The notes beneath the pieces are model-generated. The model was given only the letters and a program-made list of their open reading frames with translations, ran no database searches and was not told the DNA's origin. Positions 49,560-61,212 of a stretch of DNA of 64,000 nt are shown piece by piece. Every line of letters starts with the position of its first letter. Position 1 is the first letter of the stretch. The DNA lies in the NCBI RefSeq assembly GCF_009730915.1, contig NC_052474.1:14047501-14111500 (forward strand), given 5' to 3'. The DNA is from Dioscorea cayenensis subsp. rotundata. Lineage: Eukaryota; Streptophyta; Magnoliopsida; Dioscoreales; Dioscoreaceae. The position numbers and the translations under genes are program-made.

Positions 49560-50070
49560 CAGCAGCATGAGTGTTTGGAGAGCAAGAGTGAGCAGCGTCC
49601 ATGGTGAACAACAACACCATCAAACAAGCTACGACAGCGATAACGGCGCGATGATAACGAGGAAGCTTCGATCGGGGTTGGCGGCATTATTTGACCATTC
49701 AACCTTGGCGGCTTCCTCAGCGAGTTTGTGGCGACGGCGATGACAAGCATCGGGTGGCGGCGGTTGAGGCGGTGAGTACCGGTCATGGTTGGCGGCATTA
49801 TCTCGACCACTCAACCATGGCGGCGACTTCTTTAGCAGCGGCGAGTGGCAAGCAGCGGCGAGCATCTCGAATTCTCTTCTTCTTTTTATCTAATATATAT
49901 ATATCTATATCTATATATGGTAGTATAAGGGAGAGAGATAAAACCTTATAGCTTTTTATCCTTCTTCCTCTTTTAGATCCCTTTTTGTTTTTTTCACTTT
50001 TTTCTCCCCTCCTTCTTTCTGATCTCCTCCCACCTTTTAAAAGAAAAAAACGGATCTTATCTTCTTCCAC
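49560..50070. repeat. GC-rich segment with a duplicated phrase
   Basis: Two copies of ggttggcggcattat..gacca(t/c)tcaacc(a/t)tggcggc lie at about 49,675-49,712 and 49,791-49,827, in a gcggcg-rich block just upstream of the NDUFV2 copy. Frames on both strands are open because of composition, and none resembles a known protein. A (TA)-rich tract follows at 49,892-49,920. Confidence 0.55.
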
Positions 50071-50099
50071 CAACCCCCTCCGTCAAATCACAACAAAGG

Positions 50100-50580
50100 G
50101 GTGAGGATAAAATTTTTTTAAATTTTTAATAGTTTTTATTTCTTTTTATTTTTATTTTATTTTATTTTTATTATTTTTTTATTATTTTTTTATTTTTATT
50201 ATTATTATTATTATTTTTTTAAATTTAAATTTGAATTATAATTTCAAATTTAAAAAAATTTAAATTTCAAATTTTTCTATTATTATATTTTTTTAAAAAA
50301 ATTAAATTTCAATTTTTATTTATTTATTTTTATTTATTTTTAAATTTAAAAAATTTTAACTTTCAATTTTTTTATTATTATTATTTTTTTTAAAAAAATT
50401 TAAATTTCAATTTTTATTTATTATTATTTTTATTTATTATAAATTTAAAAAAATTTAAATTTTGAATTTTTATTATTATTATTTTTAAAATTTAAATTTT
50501 GAATATTTATTATTTCATTATTCGCATTTTATTTATTATCTTATTAATATTTTTATTCTTATAAAAAAAATTCACTCTAC
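50100..50580. repeat. A/T-only low-complexity block
   Basis: Nearly pure A/T sequence made of variants of tttaaatttcaatttttatttatta. No gene is present. Confidence 0.85.
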
Positions 50581-50969
50581 CTCGAGATACGTACTCGGTG
50601 CTTTAGGATTTGCATTTCTCCCATTGTCTCGAGATCCGTTCTCATGCCTCATAAAATTTAGGATTGCCTCGAGATGTGTGTTTGGGCTATCCAAGATTTG
50701 AGATTGCCTCAAGATAGGGGTTCTCAGGGGTAATCTTGTAATAATAACAATTTTTTTGCCTTGAGATATGTTCTCAAGGGCAACTTTGTAATTTGCATTT
50801 TGTATTTAACTTGGAATTTACATCCTAGTCCAAGACAATCAAATAATCAATTAAGATCAGGATTAGGACATTTAAATTTTAATTCTAAATATATCTACGA
50901 TTAGGATATATTAGAATTTAAATTAAATTGGAATTTGGATTCCATTAGGACATCGAATTTTATTAGGAC
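50581..50969. other. Short repeats of tgcctcgagat
   Basis: Four to five variants of (t)gcctcgagat.tg / tgccttgagatatg recur every 55-65 bp between about 50,580 and 50,775. The remainder to the gag fragment is AT-rich. Confidence 0.6.
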
Positions 50970-50999
50970 ATGGGTTATATTATTTATATAAACATAGCT

Positions 51000-52110
51000 T
51001 ACCAATGGCTTACTTCATTAGCTCCAGGCTCAATCAAAACATGGAAGGAAATGGTGGAGAAATTCATAGCAAGATACTTCCCACCTAGCAAAGCAGCCAA
51101 ACTCAGGCAGGAAATTTCAGCCTTAAGCAATGAGACTCAGAAACTTTGTTCAAAGCTTATGAAAGGTTCAAGGACCTTTTCCGAAAATGCCCCCATCATG
51201 GGTTTTCCTCTTGGATTAGAGTGCAAATGTTGTACAATGGGCTAGATTATCAAACCCACCAACTTATTGATGCAGCGGTAGGGGTTTCATTAAACAACAA
51301 ATATCCCGAGGATGCTGAACAATTGATTAAAAACATGGCTAGCAATGAGTCCCATTGGAGTGCTAGGAGCAAACCATCAAGGGTTGTAGGAATTTATGAA
51401 GTAAATGATAACACTGCCCTAGCTGCCAAAATGGATGCATTGACAAGAAAGGTTGATCAACTCATGATGCATTGACAAGAGGTCTCATCTTCCGAGACAT
51501 GTAGGATCGGGCATGCAACTACACAATGCCCAATCTCTATTATGTTAGTAGCCCCATTGGAGATAGTGGACTATGTTGGTGAAAGTCAGAGAGGGCTGAG
51601 CAATCCTTATGATACCATATATAACCTGGGCTGGAGGAGCCATCTGAATTTTTTATGGAATCAAGGGAAACAACAACAAAGGCAACCACAGCCCTAAGGC
51701 CGACAATTTCAACCCCAACAACAATAAGAGAAGAAATTCACCACTGAGGATGTTCTGGCCAAATTCATGATCAACACTTAGGCCAAATTTCAGAATAACA
51801 CAAGTAGCATGAACACATAGTTTAGAAATGTGAACGGGAAACTCACTCAGCATGCAAGACATTTTAATGAGATCAGTGCTGCATTGAGAAATCTACATGC
51901 TTCCATGCAATCACTTGATAATCAAATCGGGCATCTTGCTAAGACACACTCTGAGCACCCCCCAGGTAATCTCCCAAGCAACATTGAGGTAAATCCTAAG
52001 GAGCAATTAAAAGCTATCACTCTTAGTAGTGGTAAGGAAGTTGAGACAAAGGATGGAAAAGATCCTATGACTAAGAGCAAGAAGACAATAGTGCATGAAA
52101 TGCCCTAGCA
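51000..52110 (+). pseudogene. Ty3-type gag, truncated and frameshifted
   Basis: It begins inside the gag core with AYQWLTSLAPGSIKTWKEMV, then EKFIARYFPPSKAAKLRQEI, ERFKDLFRKCPHHGF, QMLYNGLDYQTHQLIDAA and MDALTRKVDQLMMH, as in plant retrotransposon gag. After a stop and frame changes, LRNLHASMQSLDNQIGHLAK and NPKEQLKAITLSSGKEV (51,880-52,040) give the gag C-terminal region. No zinc knuckle is visible. The N-terminal part of gag is missing; AT-rich DNA precedes it. Confidence 0.8.
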
Positions 52111-52113
52111 CAA

Positions 52114-52900
52114 GTGAGAATTCTGAAAATAAAAGAAGAACCTTCATCACTACCACAACAAGAGAAAATTCAAGAATACAAGCCTCGCATTCCTTCTCTA
52201 GAGAGGCTTAAACAAGACAAAGAAGATGCTCTGCTTAAGAAGTTCTTCAATATCTTCAAGCAACTTCATATTAATATCCCCCTTATTGAAGCGTTGTCGC
52301 AAATGCCAAAATACATAAAGTTCACAAAGGATCTCCTCACAAATAAAAGAAAGTTGGAGGAGATAGAAATTGTGGCACTTACTGAAAATTGTTTAACAGT
52401 TCTGCAGAAGAAATTTCCAAAGAAATTAGCTGATCCTGAAAGTTTTATTATTCCATGTGTAATGGGTAGATGGTATTAAAGAGAAAGCTTTGTCAAATTC
52501 TGCGGTCAGTATCAATGTCATGCCATATACACTCTTTTCGAAATTAGGGATAGAAGATTTAGGACCTACAAAGATGACTGTGCAACTGGCTAACCATTCA
52601 GTGAGAAAACCCCGAGGTGTGGTGGAGGATGTCTTGGTGAAGGTAGATAAGCTCATCATCCCAGTGGATTTTGAAATTCTTGATGTGGATGAAGAGGTTG
52701 ATGTTCCTTTGATCCTAGGGTGCCCATTTCTTAACATGGCGGGCAATCTGATTGATGTGAAGAGAGGTAAAATGGCACTGAGAGTAGGGGAGTTAGAACT
52801 GGTCTTCACACTCTTGGAGGCCTTGAGGCACACACTAGACCATGATGATAAACTTTATTTTACTGATGAGACTGACATTGTTACTTCTGACTATGTGTAG
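52114..52900 (+). pseudogene. Retropepsin (aspartic protease) with lost active site
   Basis: The segment PLIEALSQMPKYIKFTKDLL...FPKKLADPESFIIPCVMG leads into the protease, with a frame change at about 52,470-52,490. After the shift, ALSNSAVSINVMPYTLFSKL occupies the place where related elements have ALCDLGASINLMP: the catalytic Asp and Gly are replaced (DLG to NSA). The rest of the fold is well kept (RKPRGVVEDVLVKVDKLIIP, then DVPLILGCPFLNMAG). The enzyme would cleave Gag-Pol; this copy cannot. Confidence 0.8.
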
Positions 52901-52912
52901 GAGGTTTTATCA

Positions 52913-53750
52913 ATGAACGTACTAGATGAATACTTGGAGGAGTTGGACAACAAAGAACGCAATGAAAAAGTTTCCACCCTAGTGTTTCTAAGGCCTTTTT
53001 CCTTCGGTCCCCGGCACTTCGCTTCATCCATACTTTACTCAGTGGCACAATTGCAGGCTGATGTGGCAGTACTGCTTCTGTTACTAGGCATGAGCTATAT
53101 GATCTTCTGTGCATGGCCGACAATTACCCCTACCATTTAGGTCTCGTTCTTGCCATGTCCTTCCATCACCAGGCCACTGCCCCTCGCACAAGCACTATCT
53201 TTGCCTGGCCGTACATCACTTATCTAATTAAAGGAATGGGTTTGGTTGGTCTGTCTGGGTCATATGACTATCATTAGCGGGTATTCTCCTACCACGATTC
53301 ACAGTTTGCAAAAGCTTGGCCAACCAATGAGTCACACTCTCGGGGAGATCCTTCGTCCACTCGCCCACAGATCCTAGCCTTACCTCTTACTACTGCTGCT
53401 CATCTAAGATCCCCACCATCACCATGTATTTTGGTACGCTACTCTAATTAGGGTACTTTTTCTATTTTCAGCATTCCGGTGGCTTTTGCGGAGTGTTACT
53501 AAGATCACTGAATATTTAGGGATTCATTTATCTCCTGAGCCGTCATCCCCTGTCAGATCATCAACCCATGGGATAGTTGCCACTACTAACAGAGCTACGG
53601 ATTTTAGTTCATCTTTCGCTGCCATGTCTTTGATTCTTCTCCGGAAACTCCATTTTGATCGTTACACAACTACTTTTCTTTTTAGTTTTTCATACTTGGG
53701 TCTTATATTTCTTTTCATATTTTCTCAGACTTGTTTGTTTTTTTAGTTAG
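52913..53750 (+). pseudogene. Extra ORF region between protease and polypurine tract
   Basis: Pieces in shifting frames read like the accessory ORF found near the 3' end of some plant Ty3 elements: a FHHQATAPR...FAWPYITYLIKGMGL stretch at about 53,155-53,240, then GSYDYH and SHTLGEILRPLAHRS near 53,330-53,375. Hydrophobic frames at 53,486-53,746 follow. No function can be given. The assignment rests on position and general style. Confidence 0.35.
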
Positions 53751-54042
53751 TAAGGCATACTCCCTACTAAACTGAGATTTTGGTTTTTTTATTTGATGTA
53801 TTTTACTTCTGCATTTCTAGTTTTGTTATGTTATGGTTTTTGGATTATTAAGCTCCACTTATGCGTCTCTTATCTCATCTCAGGAATGGTTGTGGTGAAT
53901 TGGCTGATGGAATACACGTTGAGAGTGGCAGCATCACTCTCCGTGTTCAGGAAAGTCTTATAAACCTCCCTCTTTATTTTGGTTCTCAATCTTTAATCTC
54001 CATTGCCTATATTTGTACATTGAGGACAATGCACCATTCAAG

Positions 54043-54054
54043 TGTGGGGGAGGG
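54043..54054 (+). promoter_or_regulatory. Polypurine tract of the Ty3-type element
   Basis: GTGGGGGAGGG follows cattgaggacaatgcaccattcaa, a string shared by many plant Ty3 elements just before the 3' LTR (recalled). A second purine run, tttaggggggat, at 54,128-54,139 could instead be the true tract, with the LTR starting TGTCCATG at 54,140. Confidence 0.55.
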
Positions 54055-54639
54055 TTCTTGTTTCATCTTTAGGGATGATTGCATGAATTAGGACGATCTA
54101 TGATTGTTATTAATAGAAAATCTTAAGTTTAGGGGGGATTGTCCATGTTAAGGGCCTTATTATGAACCAAATTTTTTACTCACTCTTGTTTTGGAAACTG
54201 ATTGCTTCCCCGCAAGTGTACGGGATCGCCAAGTAATACCCTATGAGTGATACAGGGGTCGTATTCTATGGGGCTAAGGAAGTATTATTACTCACTCTTC
54301 ATCTATTATCAAGCCTACAATTTTTAGTAAGAAGAACAAATAAAATAAAATAAACTAAGTAATCTATGGCTGGGTTATTAACGCACATAAATAAATGAAC
54401 AAGGGAGTGTTAAGCAAGAGAAGGCGGTGTTCGGATAAGAAATCCCCTAGGGTTGTCATTAAGGTCCAAAGTAGGATGGTTTAAAGTGTATTGACGGCAT
54501 TTAAGACCTTGAGATCTCTTAGATAGGTCAAGCAAGAGATCTCTTAGATGGTTGAAAGTGTATTGTAGCAAATTACTGTAGTAGTGGCACTGTAGCAAGA
54601 TTACTGCAGCATCTGAAGTGTTTCCAGCCAGAAATTGAT

Positions 54640-55140
54640 CCAGGCCATACGGCCTTCATGCAGCCCGGGATTAACCCCGGGATTGATACTATAGTAAGAG
54701 AAGCAAGTGTAATGCTCAATCCATACGGCCTCAATGACCCTTCATTGACCTTGGGATTGACCTCAGTATTGACCCCGTTTGGCTTGATTTGGAGCATATA
54801 AAAGCACATTTCAAGGGGAAAATGAGGGGGACTTCTTCTTGGCCTTTTGTGCTACCACCACCATACTTTCTTGAGGCCTTCCCACAGGGACCTTCGCTAT
54901 GCTCTCCCTCTTAGTGATGATGTGTGCTTGTTTCCCACAGGGACCTTCGCTGGAAGATGGTCGGAAGGCCTCAAGGAAGTGTGGTGGCGGTAGCCCAGAA
55001 GGCCAAGAAGAAATCCCCTTGTTTTGCCCTAGAAGAAGCTTTTTATAATGCCAAAAATCGATGTACACTATGGTTAATACCGGGGTCGATACCCGGGTCA
55101 ATATCGGGCTGCATTGAGGCCGTATGACTTAGACCAAACT
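54640..55140. repeat. Imperfect inverted repeat inside the LTR
   Basis: The left arm has ccatacggccttcatgcagc..., then cttcttcttggcctt...ctaccaccaccat...ttgaggccttcc (54,830-54,882). The right arm carries the complement: ggaaggcctcaaggaagtgt...gtagcccagaaggccaagaa (54,971-55,013), then ...gcattgaggccgtatg (to about 55,127). A direct repeat cccacagggaccttcgct lies at both sides of the loop (54,883-54,900 and 54,933-54,950). A transcript could fold into a long hairpin. Confidence 0.75.
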
Positions 55141-56288
55141 TTCTGTCCCAAAAATTCTCTAGGTGCTACAGTGCTTTTTCTACCCTTTACTGATGACTCA
55201 ACTCTGATAAAAAGCTGCTATCTTTGTGACACCAAGTTTTTCTTCCTTTTTCGCCCTAATCATATCCTTGTGTTCTCCATGGCTCCTCCATGCTCTACGA
55301 GGCAAATAATACTCGGTTAAGCATAAAACGGGCATACATTCCTCTTTACCTGAGTTGTGGAGTAACTTGTTTGGGTTGATTTCTGTGAGACTTGAGTTCT
55401 AATAATATTCTTGTGTTTAAAAAAAAACTGGAAAGTCAGATTCCTTCTGGAACTCCTTACCGGTTGCTTTCTTTTCTTGTGTAAATAATTAGTAGAAAAA
55501 GCTATCATCTTGAAAGTGTGAAAGCCGCTCTTCAGTAGTCGAATTTTGGGCATTACAAGTATACATTTGATGACCTACCAGGAGAAAGGGCTACCTTCAG
55601 GGTGTATGAAGCTACTACCTAGTTTGTTTAGTAAGAATTCAAGTCTCTTTCCATTCTATTGACCTAGTGGCGCATGGGACACTCAACTAAAAGGTATACA
55701 CACTTGTTAGGCTTTTAAAACAAGAGTGGGGTTTTTATTTTAGCAATTGTGATCTTGTCCTTAACTGCTTTTGATCCCTCTAAACTTTAGCACTTTCTAT
55801 TTTAATGAGATTAGTGGTCATGCACTCATCCTTTCATTTATAGTGAGATGAAATTGCTTGATGACAAGCAATGATTCAAGTGTCAGGGTATTTCATGAGT
55901 GCATTGTATATCATATTTTACATATCTCCAATGCACTCCTTTGCTTATCTTTTAGCACATTTTGTCTATAAATGATGCTATTCTGGGTATGTTTGTCTCT
56001 GTTAAAGGTTCTTAGGGCTAATAACACACATGGACTGGAATCAGGGACAAAACAATCCAATGAAGACAATTCTTCTAAGTGTCCAATGCCAGCACGGGCA
56101 GAGCATGTGCGTGCCATCTCCCTATGGTTTCCTCTGTTTGAGATTTCCTTAGTTGTCAGCGCAAGCACGGGCGAAGCATGGGGATGCTTTCTCCTCGTGG
56201 TTACTTCGGGAAAAGATGGTCCTATACTTTTAGGTGAAGCACGATCCGCGTCCTCCTTTCATGGGCATACTCAAGCTAAGCATAGGTA

Positions 56289-56304
56289 GAGCACGATCGT
56301 GCTC
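56289..56304. repeat. 16-bp perfect palindrome
   Basis: GAGCACGATCGTGCTC is its own complement. Related phrases (agcacgggcagagcatg, gcacgggcgaagcatgg, aagcatgaccgtgctta) recur at 56,090-56,390, forming a small family of self-complementary strings in the LTR. Confidence 0.8.
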
Positions 56305-57255
56305 TCCCCGTAATTCCCTCGGGCTGATACTTACTCTTTTCACTCAGAAGCTTCAAGAAGAGCATAGTCTAAGCATGACCGTGCTTAGATTGTGTTGAGC
56401 CCAAAAAGTCTCTTTTAATGCCCAGACTTAGGGTTTTTGTTTGAGGGTTCTCTTCTTCAACAGAGGAACCTTCACAGAAATGATGATCAACCGCCACCAC
56501 TCTAGCTAAGGAGGCCAAGGGTGAGTAAGAGACATCGGAGGAGTGGAGTTGCCCATTCCATGGAGCTTTTGAAGTACATTTGAGGAAATTTTGTAAAGAA
56601 GGGGAAGTCTACATGTCTCTCTTCCTTATGCTTCTTATTTTCTCTCATTTGTATGAATTCATGAGGGGCTAACCGTTCCACGGTACCCCAGGATTGTGAA
56701 CTATGTTGTTCTTTATACTTTGACTACTTGAGTTCTAATGCATATGGAGTTCTATTTATTTCTTGTGCTATTCATGTGTTTGCATAACTTGGCATGCTTG
56801 ATTTGTTTAGATGCTTATGTAAAACTTAGCATATGTCGATTACCGCAGTCGTGATTACCTAGTGTAGTTGTAAAACTTGGCATGTATGAAGCCCATAATT
56901 ATATTTTTAGAACTTGCCATAATTGATAGCCGTAGATACAACATTGCTTCTGAGCACCCACAAGGATCTTAGAATGTACCTTGGTAGGCATTAGTCTCAA
57001 GTCAGTATCTTAGGCACTTAGGGATTAACCCGAGGCATTGTCCTTTTGCTATCAACACTGAACCCTAGTCTACTTTGTTATTCCACCCCTTTGTTTTATT
57101 TTTGTAGTAGTTAATATCTTCATTACATTTTCAGTTAACTAGACATTAGAAGATCAACTAGTACTAGAAGCCCAGTCCCTGAGATTCGACAACCCTACCC
57201 CTAGTGGAGTACCACTTTATTACTGGTAACAATCCGTGTACTTGCACAGAGTTCA

Positions 57256-58883
57256 TCAATATTTACATAGTTTTAATAAGAGTATTATAATATTTATTTT
57301 TACATTTTATACCCTATTTCTAACGTGAAATCGCATTTCATTTTCTCTATCAAGAATTAACTTATTATAGTGGTTAAACCTAGAATATTTATATGTATTT
57401 ATTTCTAAAGAAGTAATGCTTGTATGTATAGGTATTTACATTCCAAGGGAAAATGGTTTGATGTATATTTATTTATTTAGCCATTGTATGATGGATTTCT
57501 TAAGTTTGAAATTGGAAATATCTATATTTATGTATTTGACTTTGATGGTGACTACGGGCCATGACCCGACCCTTAACTTCAGTTCAACACTGTAGTGGGG
57601 GTCCCATGCTCCAACCTAATGGGAAATGGCGTGCTCAACCCTGTATTTACCCATGGTCAAGAGATGTGTAGATCCATTGATAGGGTTTAGTAAGGGTGAT
57701 ACATTCATTTATGTGAGACACATGGGGTCACCACACGGGGATCTCAATGACTAACACCAAGGGGGGCAACATTTATGATTTTAAAAGTTTAAAACACCTT
57801 GGTGGTTCCGTATCTAGTCGCGACCACGATTCACTTGGGGGTTATATGAGGTTAGCCTATGTTTTGAATTATGTTTAATGTGTTGAAGATTTTATTTGCA
57901 TGTATTACTAATAAATCATGTTTTAACTATTAAGTTGTTCAATTCTTGGAAATTAACTTATGTTATGATTAGTATGATGAGTACTATTTGCAATGCTTTA
58001 TTACTATATTATGTCTATATTGTCACCACTCACTTGGTAACACTTGTTACTCACCACTCCCTTTCTCTTCCTTTCTCTTAGATTGCGACGTTGAACTTGG
58101 TTGTGCTGGGAAGTTCCTAGAGTGACCTGTGTCCCCTTTAGTGTCTAGGTTAGTTTTCTAGTTGCAATGTAAACTCTATGGATTCAGTAGACTTGATTTC
58201 TATGTTCTATTCTTACATTTGTATTTTGGGTGTATTTTGAAACCATGACTTGTGTTTCTATTGATGTTTCTTGTATTTAGGGTCCCAATTGTAAGGTAAC
58301 CCATTATACTTTTATTGTTGAGTTTGTCTTTTTCTTTTAAGTAAGATTGTGATAGGAGGTTTATGTTGAGCCTTACGCTAATTTGGAGGTGGGGTGATGT
58401 GGGATTCTCTTTTTATTGCCGTGGTGATTACTATGTGCCTAGCTTGGGTCGGGGCATGACATATGGAATGACTACTTGTACATAGTCAACAAAGTGAACA
58501 CAATGACAAGCATACATGGGCGACACGGTGGCAATAAACATTGAGATTGCATGTGGTAGACATGATACATGGGCGACACGGTGGCAATAAACACGGATGG
58601 TTGAGGAGGCGGATTAGGAAGAAAACATAAAAGAAATAAATATAATTGCGTTTTATTCCATTTATTTGAAAACTTAAAAGAAGCTTCCAATCAAATTAAT
58701 ATATAGATTTCATTTAAATAGATCACTAAATTTGAGAGTGATTTGTTTTAATCCAAATTATTGTTGAGAGTGATTTGGTTATTTTATCACTGATTTTCAT
58801 CTTTTTTATTTACAAAAATACCCATGTAAAGCATCACAATTGCATATATGCCCATATCTCTCAAATCTTTTTTCCTTATATAT
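57256..58883. other. Unclassified, probably repeat-derived DNA
   Basis: No gene was recognised. The 57,540-57,860 and 58,330-58,470 stretches (ggtggggtgatgtgggattc, gggtcggggcatgac) look like old LTR sequence in style. A 29-bp exact direct repeat lies at 58,512-58,540 and 58,565-58,593. Confidence 0.4.
58512..58593. repeat. 29-bp direct repeat, two copies
   Basis: The string starting atacatgggcgacacggtgg is present exactly at 58,512-58,540 and 58,565-58,593, a 53-bp period. Confidence 0.9.
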
Positions 58884-59811
58884 CACTACATATTTTTTTT
58901 GGCAGTTAACCTTGTGGTATTGTTTTGATCATTAAATAATTTTATACAAGTAACCCATTCTTACTCATTCAAGTGTTTTTATTTTATTTTATTTTATGTA
59001 TCTTATGAATCCACGATAATCATATAGATTATTATTATTATTATTATAAGTATTATATAATAGGATGATTGGGCAGTTACAGAAATAACATAATTAAGGG
59101 ATAAGAGATAATAATGATGGAATAAATATTAAGAGGTATGAAAAAAATATTGATTTTGAAAGGAGTCCTACAAGAGAAAAATAGATATAAATAATATTTA
59201 TAAAAAAATATTTAATAATTGTAGGACTAAATTTTGTTTGGGCAACATTTATTGAATATATATATATAATATTTTTCTCCATTAATACATATGTGTACTC
59301 CATTATGTTTGATTGTTAATTTTCTTAATAAACAAAAAAACCTTTTAAGAATTTTAATTATATAGTGAAACAAATAAAAATACAACTTTATTTCTAAAAA
59401 TACATATATATATATAAATAAATATTATGAAACTTATGCATTCACTGTTCCATATCAGTTGGTTTTAAAAAACTCACTTGCATATCATAACTACTATCTG
59501 TAACAATTTTAAAAAGCAGCTCCCTATCATAACCCATATGCGTGATTATTAAGATTGCTACAACACAATGCATATGCGTCGATTATAAAGCTAGCGCTTT
59601 TTAAAACATTCTGCTGGTTTGTATAACATGTGCATACTTATCTTAATATGCAGCGGTTTTTGCAACATATTGAGTCAAATGTAATACTTATTTGGAAAAT
59701 TTCTTGCAACGATATATAACCGCTGCAAAACCGCTACAATAGGCTATCTATTGTATCAGTTATATAGCCGCTGCGAGATAACCGCTGCATAAGTGTTGTT
59801 ATGTGGTAGTG
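58884..59811. mobile_element. Small CACTA-like element (928 bp)
   Basis: It starts CACTACATATTTTTTTT and ends GTTATGTGGTAGTG, an inverted CACTAC terminus. It is flanked on both sides by TAT (58,881-58,883 and 59,812-59,814), the 3-bp duplication typical of CACTA elements. Subterminal motifs of the accgctgca/tgcagcgg type recur at 59,655-59,790. There is no transposase. Inverted similarity beyond the first bases is weak. Confidence 0.65.
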
Positions 59812-59814
59812 TAT

Positions 59815-61212
59815 GTTTGTGCTATTATTAATTGTTTATTTTAGTGCTTAAAGTATAAAATTTTTCATTTTAGTCTTTTGACTATATATCTATGTTTATT
59901 TTGATGCCATGGTATAGTTTATCAAATCAAATATTTTATTGGTTAAAAGTGCCACATCAAACAGATTTGCATAATCGAAGGTTAACGGACAAATTTGTTT
60001 ATGTATGGAAGCAAAAATGAGCTTCGTACTATGATATTTATATGTCAAGGATCAAGACTTTAAAAACGGCAATTGAGGCTTTAACCCAAATAGAAACTTA
60101 GAATTTTATTTTATTTTTATGATTTTTATTTAAATTTAAGGAAAAAAAGTTAATTATAAAATTGAATAAAATGAAGTAAAAAAAGGGTTAAAGTCGATAA
60201 CAAGCTACTTATGGTGTTCACTCAATCTATTAAGTTTGAAACTGTTAGTAGAAATTTAATCTAGATTTTATTTGGAAAATAGCGAAAAACAATTATTTTT
60301 TAAATTATAAAATTAAAGAAAAACAAGTTACAAATGAAAGTAGTTAACATTGGTGGTTTACTACAATAAAAATTTAAAAGAAGTAATGACAATAAGAATA
60401 AACACATAAGATTTCACTCGTTGACAAAGGGAAATAAATTTGAACATGCAGCAATACCACTTAGGAGGCTGTATATCAGAACAATCAAGCTAAAACTCAA
60501 AAAGTATACAAAACCTGCTGCATACTTGATTGTAGGATAAAACTACGTAGAATACTTACTATACATGCTATTTTGTTAAAAATATGGATATATAAACCAA
60601 AAAATAACTGAAAGAAAAAATTACACAAAATATTTTCATATGTAAATATATAAATTAATATCTGAATATATAAACAAAACAACAATAATTTTCTAGTATC
60701 ATTCAATTTTCATGTAAAAATATCAAGAAAAAAGAAATTTCATTTTCTTCAATTTTTACAAAAATAATGCTGGATATATACCTCATGGAGATTCAAGCGA
60801 GGCCACACAAAAATGAAATTTACTCTTTCTTTTTTTTTCAAAAGAAAAACGAAAGTTACTTGGAATTAAAACAAAATAGAGCCAGGAATATGCTAGGCTG
60901 ATTGAATGCCACATGAGAATAAATGGACATTTTGAGCTGGCAATGAATAATTGAGACAATACAGATAAAATTTGTATTTAATATCTTCAATGGCACATGA
61001 GTATATAGACAAAATTGCCATGCTCATGCCAAGTAAGAGGGGCTTGTCCACCTTATTTGGAGAAAAGGAAATAAATAAATAAATAAAGAGCCATGTGTGA
61101 GTGCGATAACTAAATCCAATACAATAATGCATTGAAACTCAATTGGAGGGAATGGGGTAGCATATATTAGGCTGTTCTCTTGTGCTTTGTGGGTGTGTAG
61201 ACAGATATTGCA
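59815..61212 (+). promoter_or_regulatory. Spacer and presumed promoter/leader of the TBL gene
   Basis: AT-rich DNA with no gene. The last 60 bp (ttaggctgttctcttgtgctttgtgggtgtg) are the likely start of the leader. No clear TATA box could be chosen. Confidence 0.4.

Larger units (their letters stand above)
50970..57255 (+). mobile_element. Ty3-type LTR retrotransposon derivative, gag + protease only
   Basis: In order on the plus strand: 5'-truncated gag (about 51,000-52,110), retropepsin (about 52,430-52,870), a short extra ORF region (about 52,900-53,750), the ttgtacattgaggacaatgc...aagtgtgggggaggg string with polypurine tract, and a long LTR-like block to 57,255. RT, RNase H and integrase, expected between protease and the extra ORF, are absent with no gap in the sequence, so they were deleted or never present. 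No 5' LTR is seen. The motif set is that of plant Athila/Tat-like elements. Confidence 0.7.
54140..57255 (+). repeat. Probable 3' LTR (about 3.1 kb)
   Basis: It starts after the polypurine tract and contains cgcaagtgtacgggatcg at about 54,212. It ends with ...cagtccctgagattcgacaac...gtgtacttgcaca, similar to the LTR end at 1-316. Inside are an inverted repeat (54,640-55,140) and palindromes near 56,290. No protein-coding gene was recognised. The borders are approximate, and other insertions inside it cannot be excluded. Confidence 0.5.

Noticed and set aside
54811..55127. Two similar small proteins on opposite strands (QKAKKKSP-containing)
   Set aside because: They are the two arms of an inverted repeat in an LTR, so the similarity is a consequence of the DNA symmetry.
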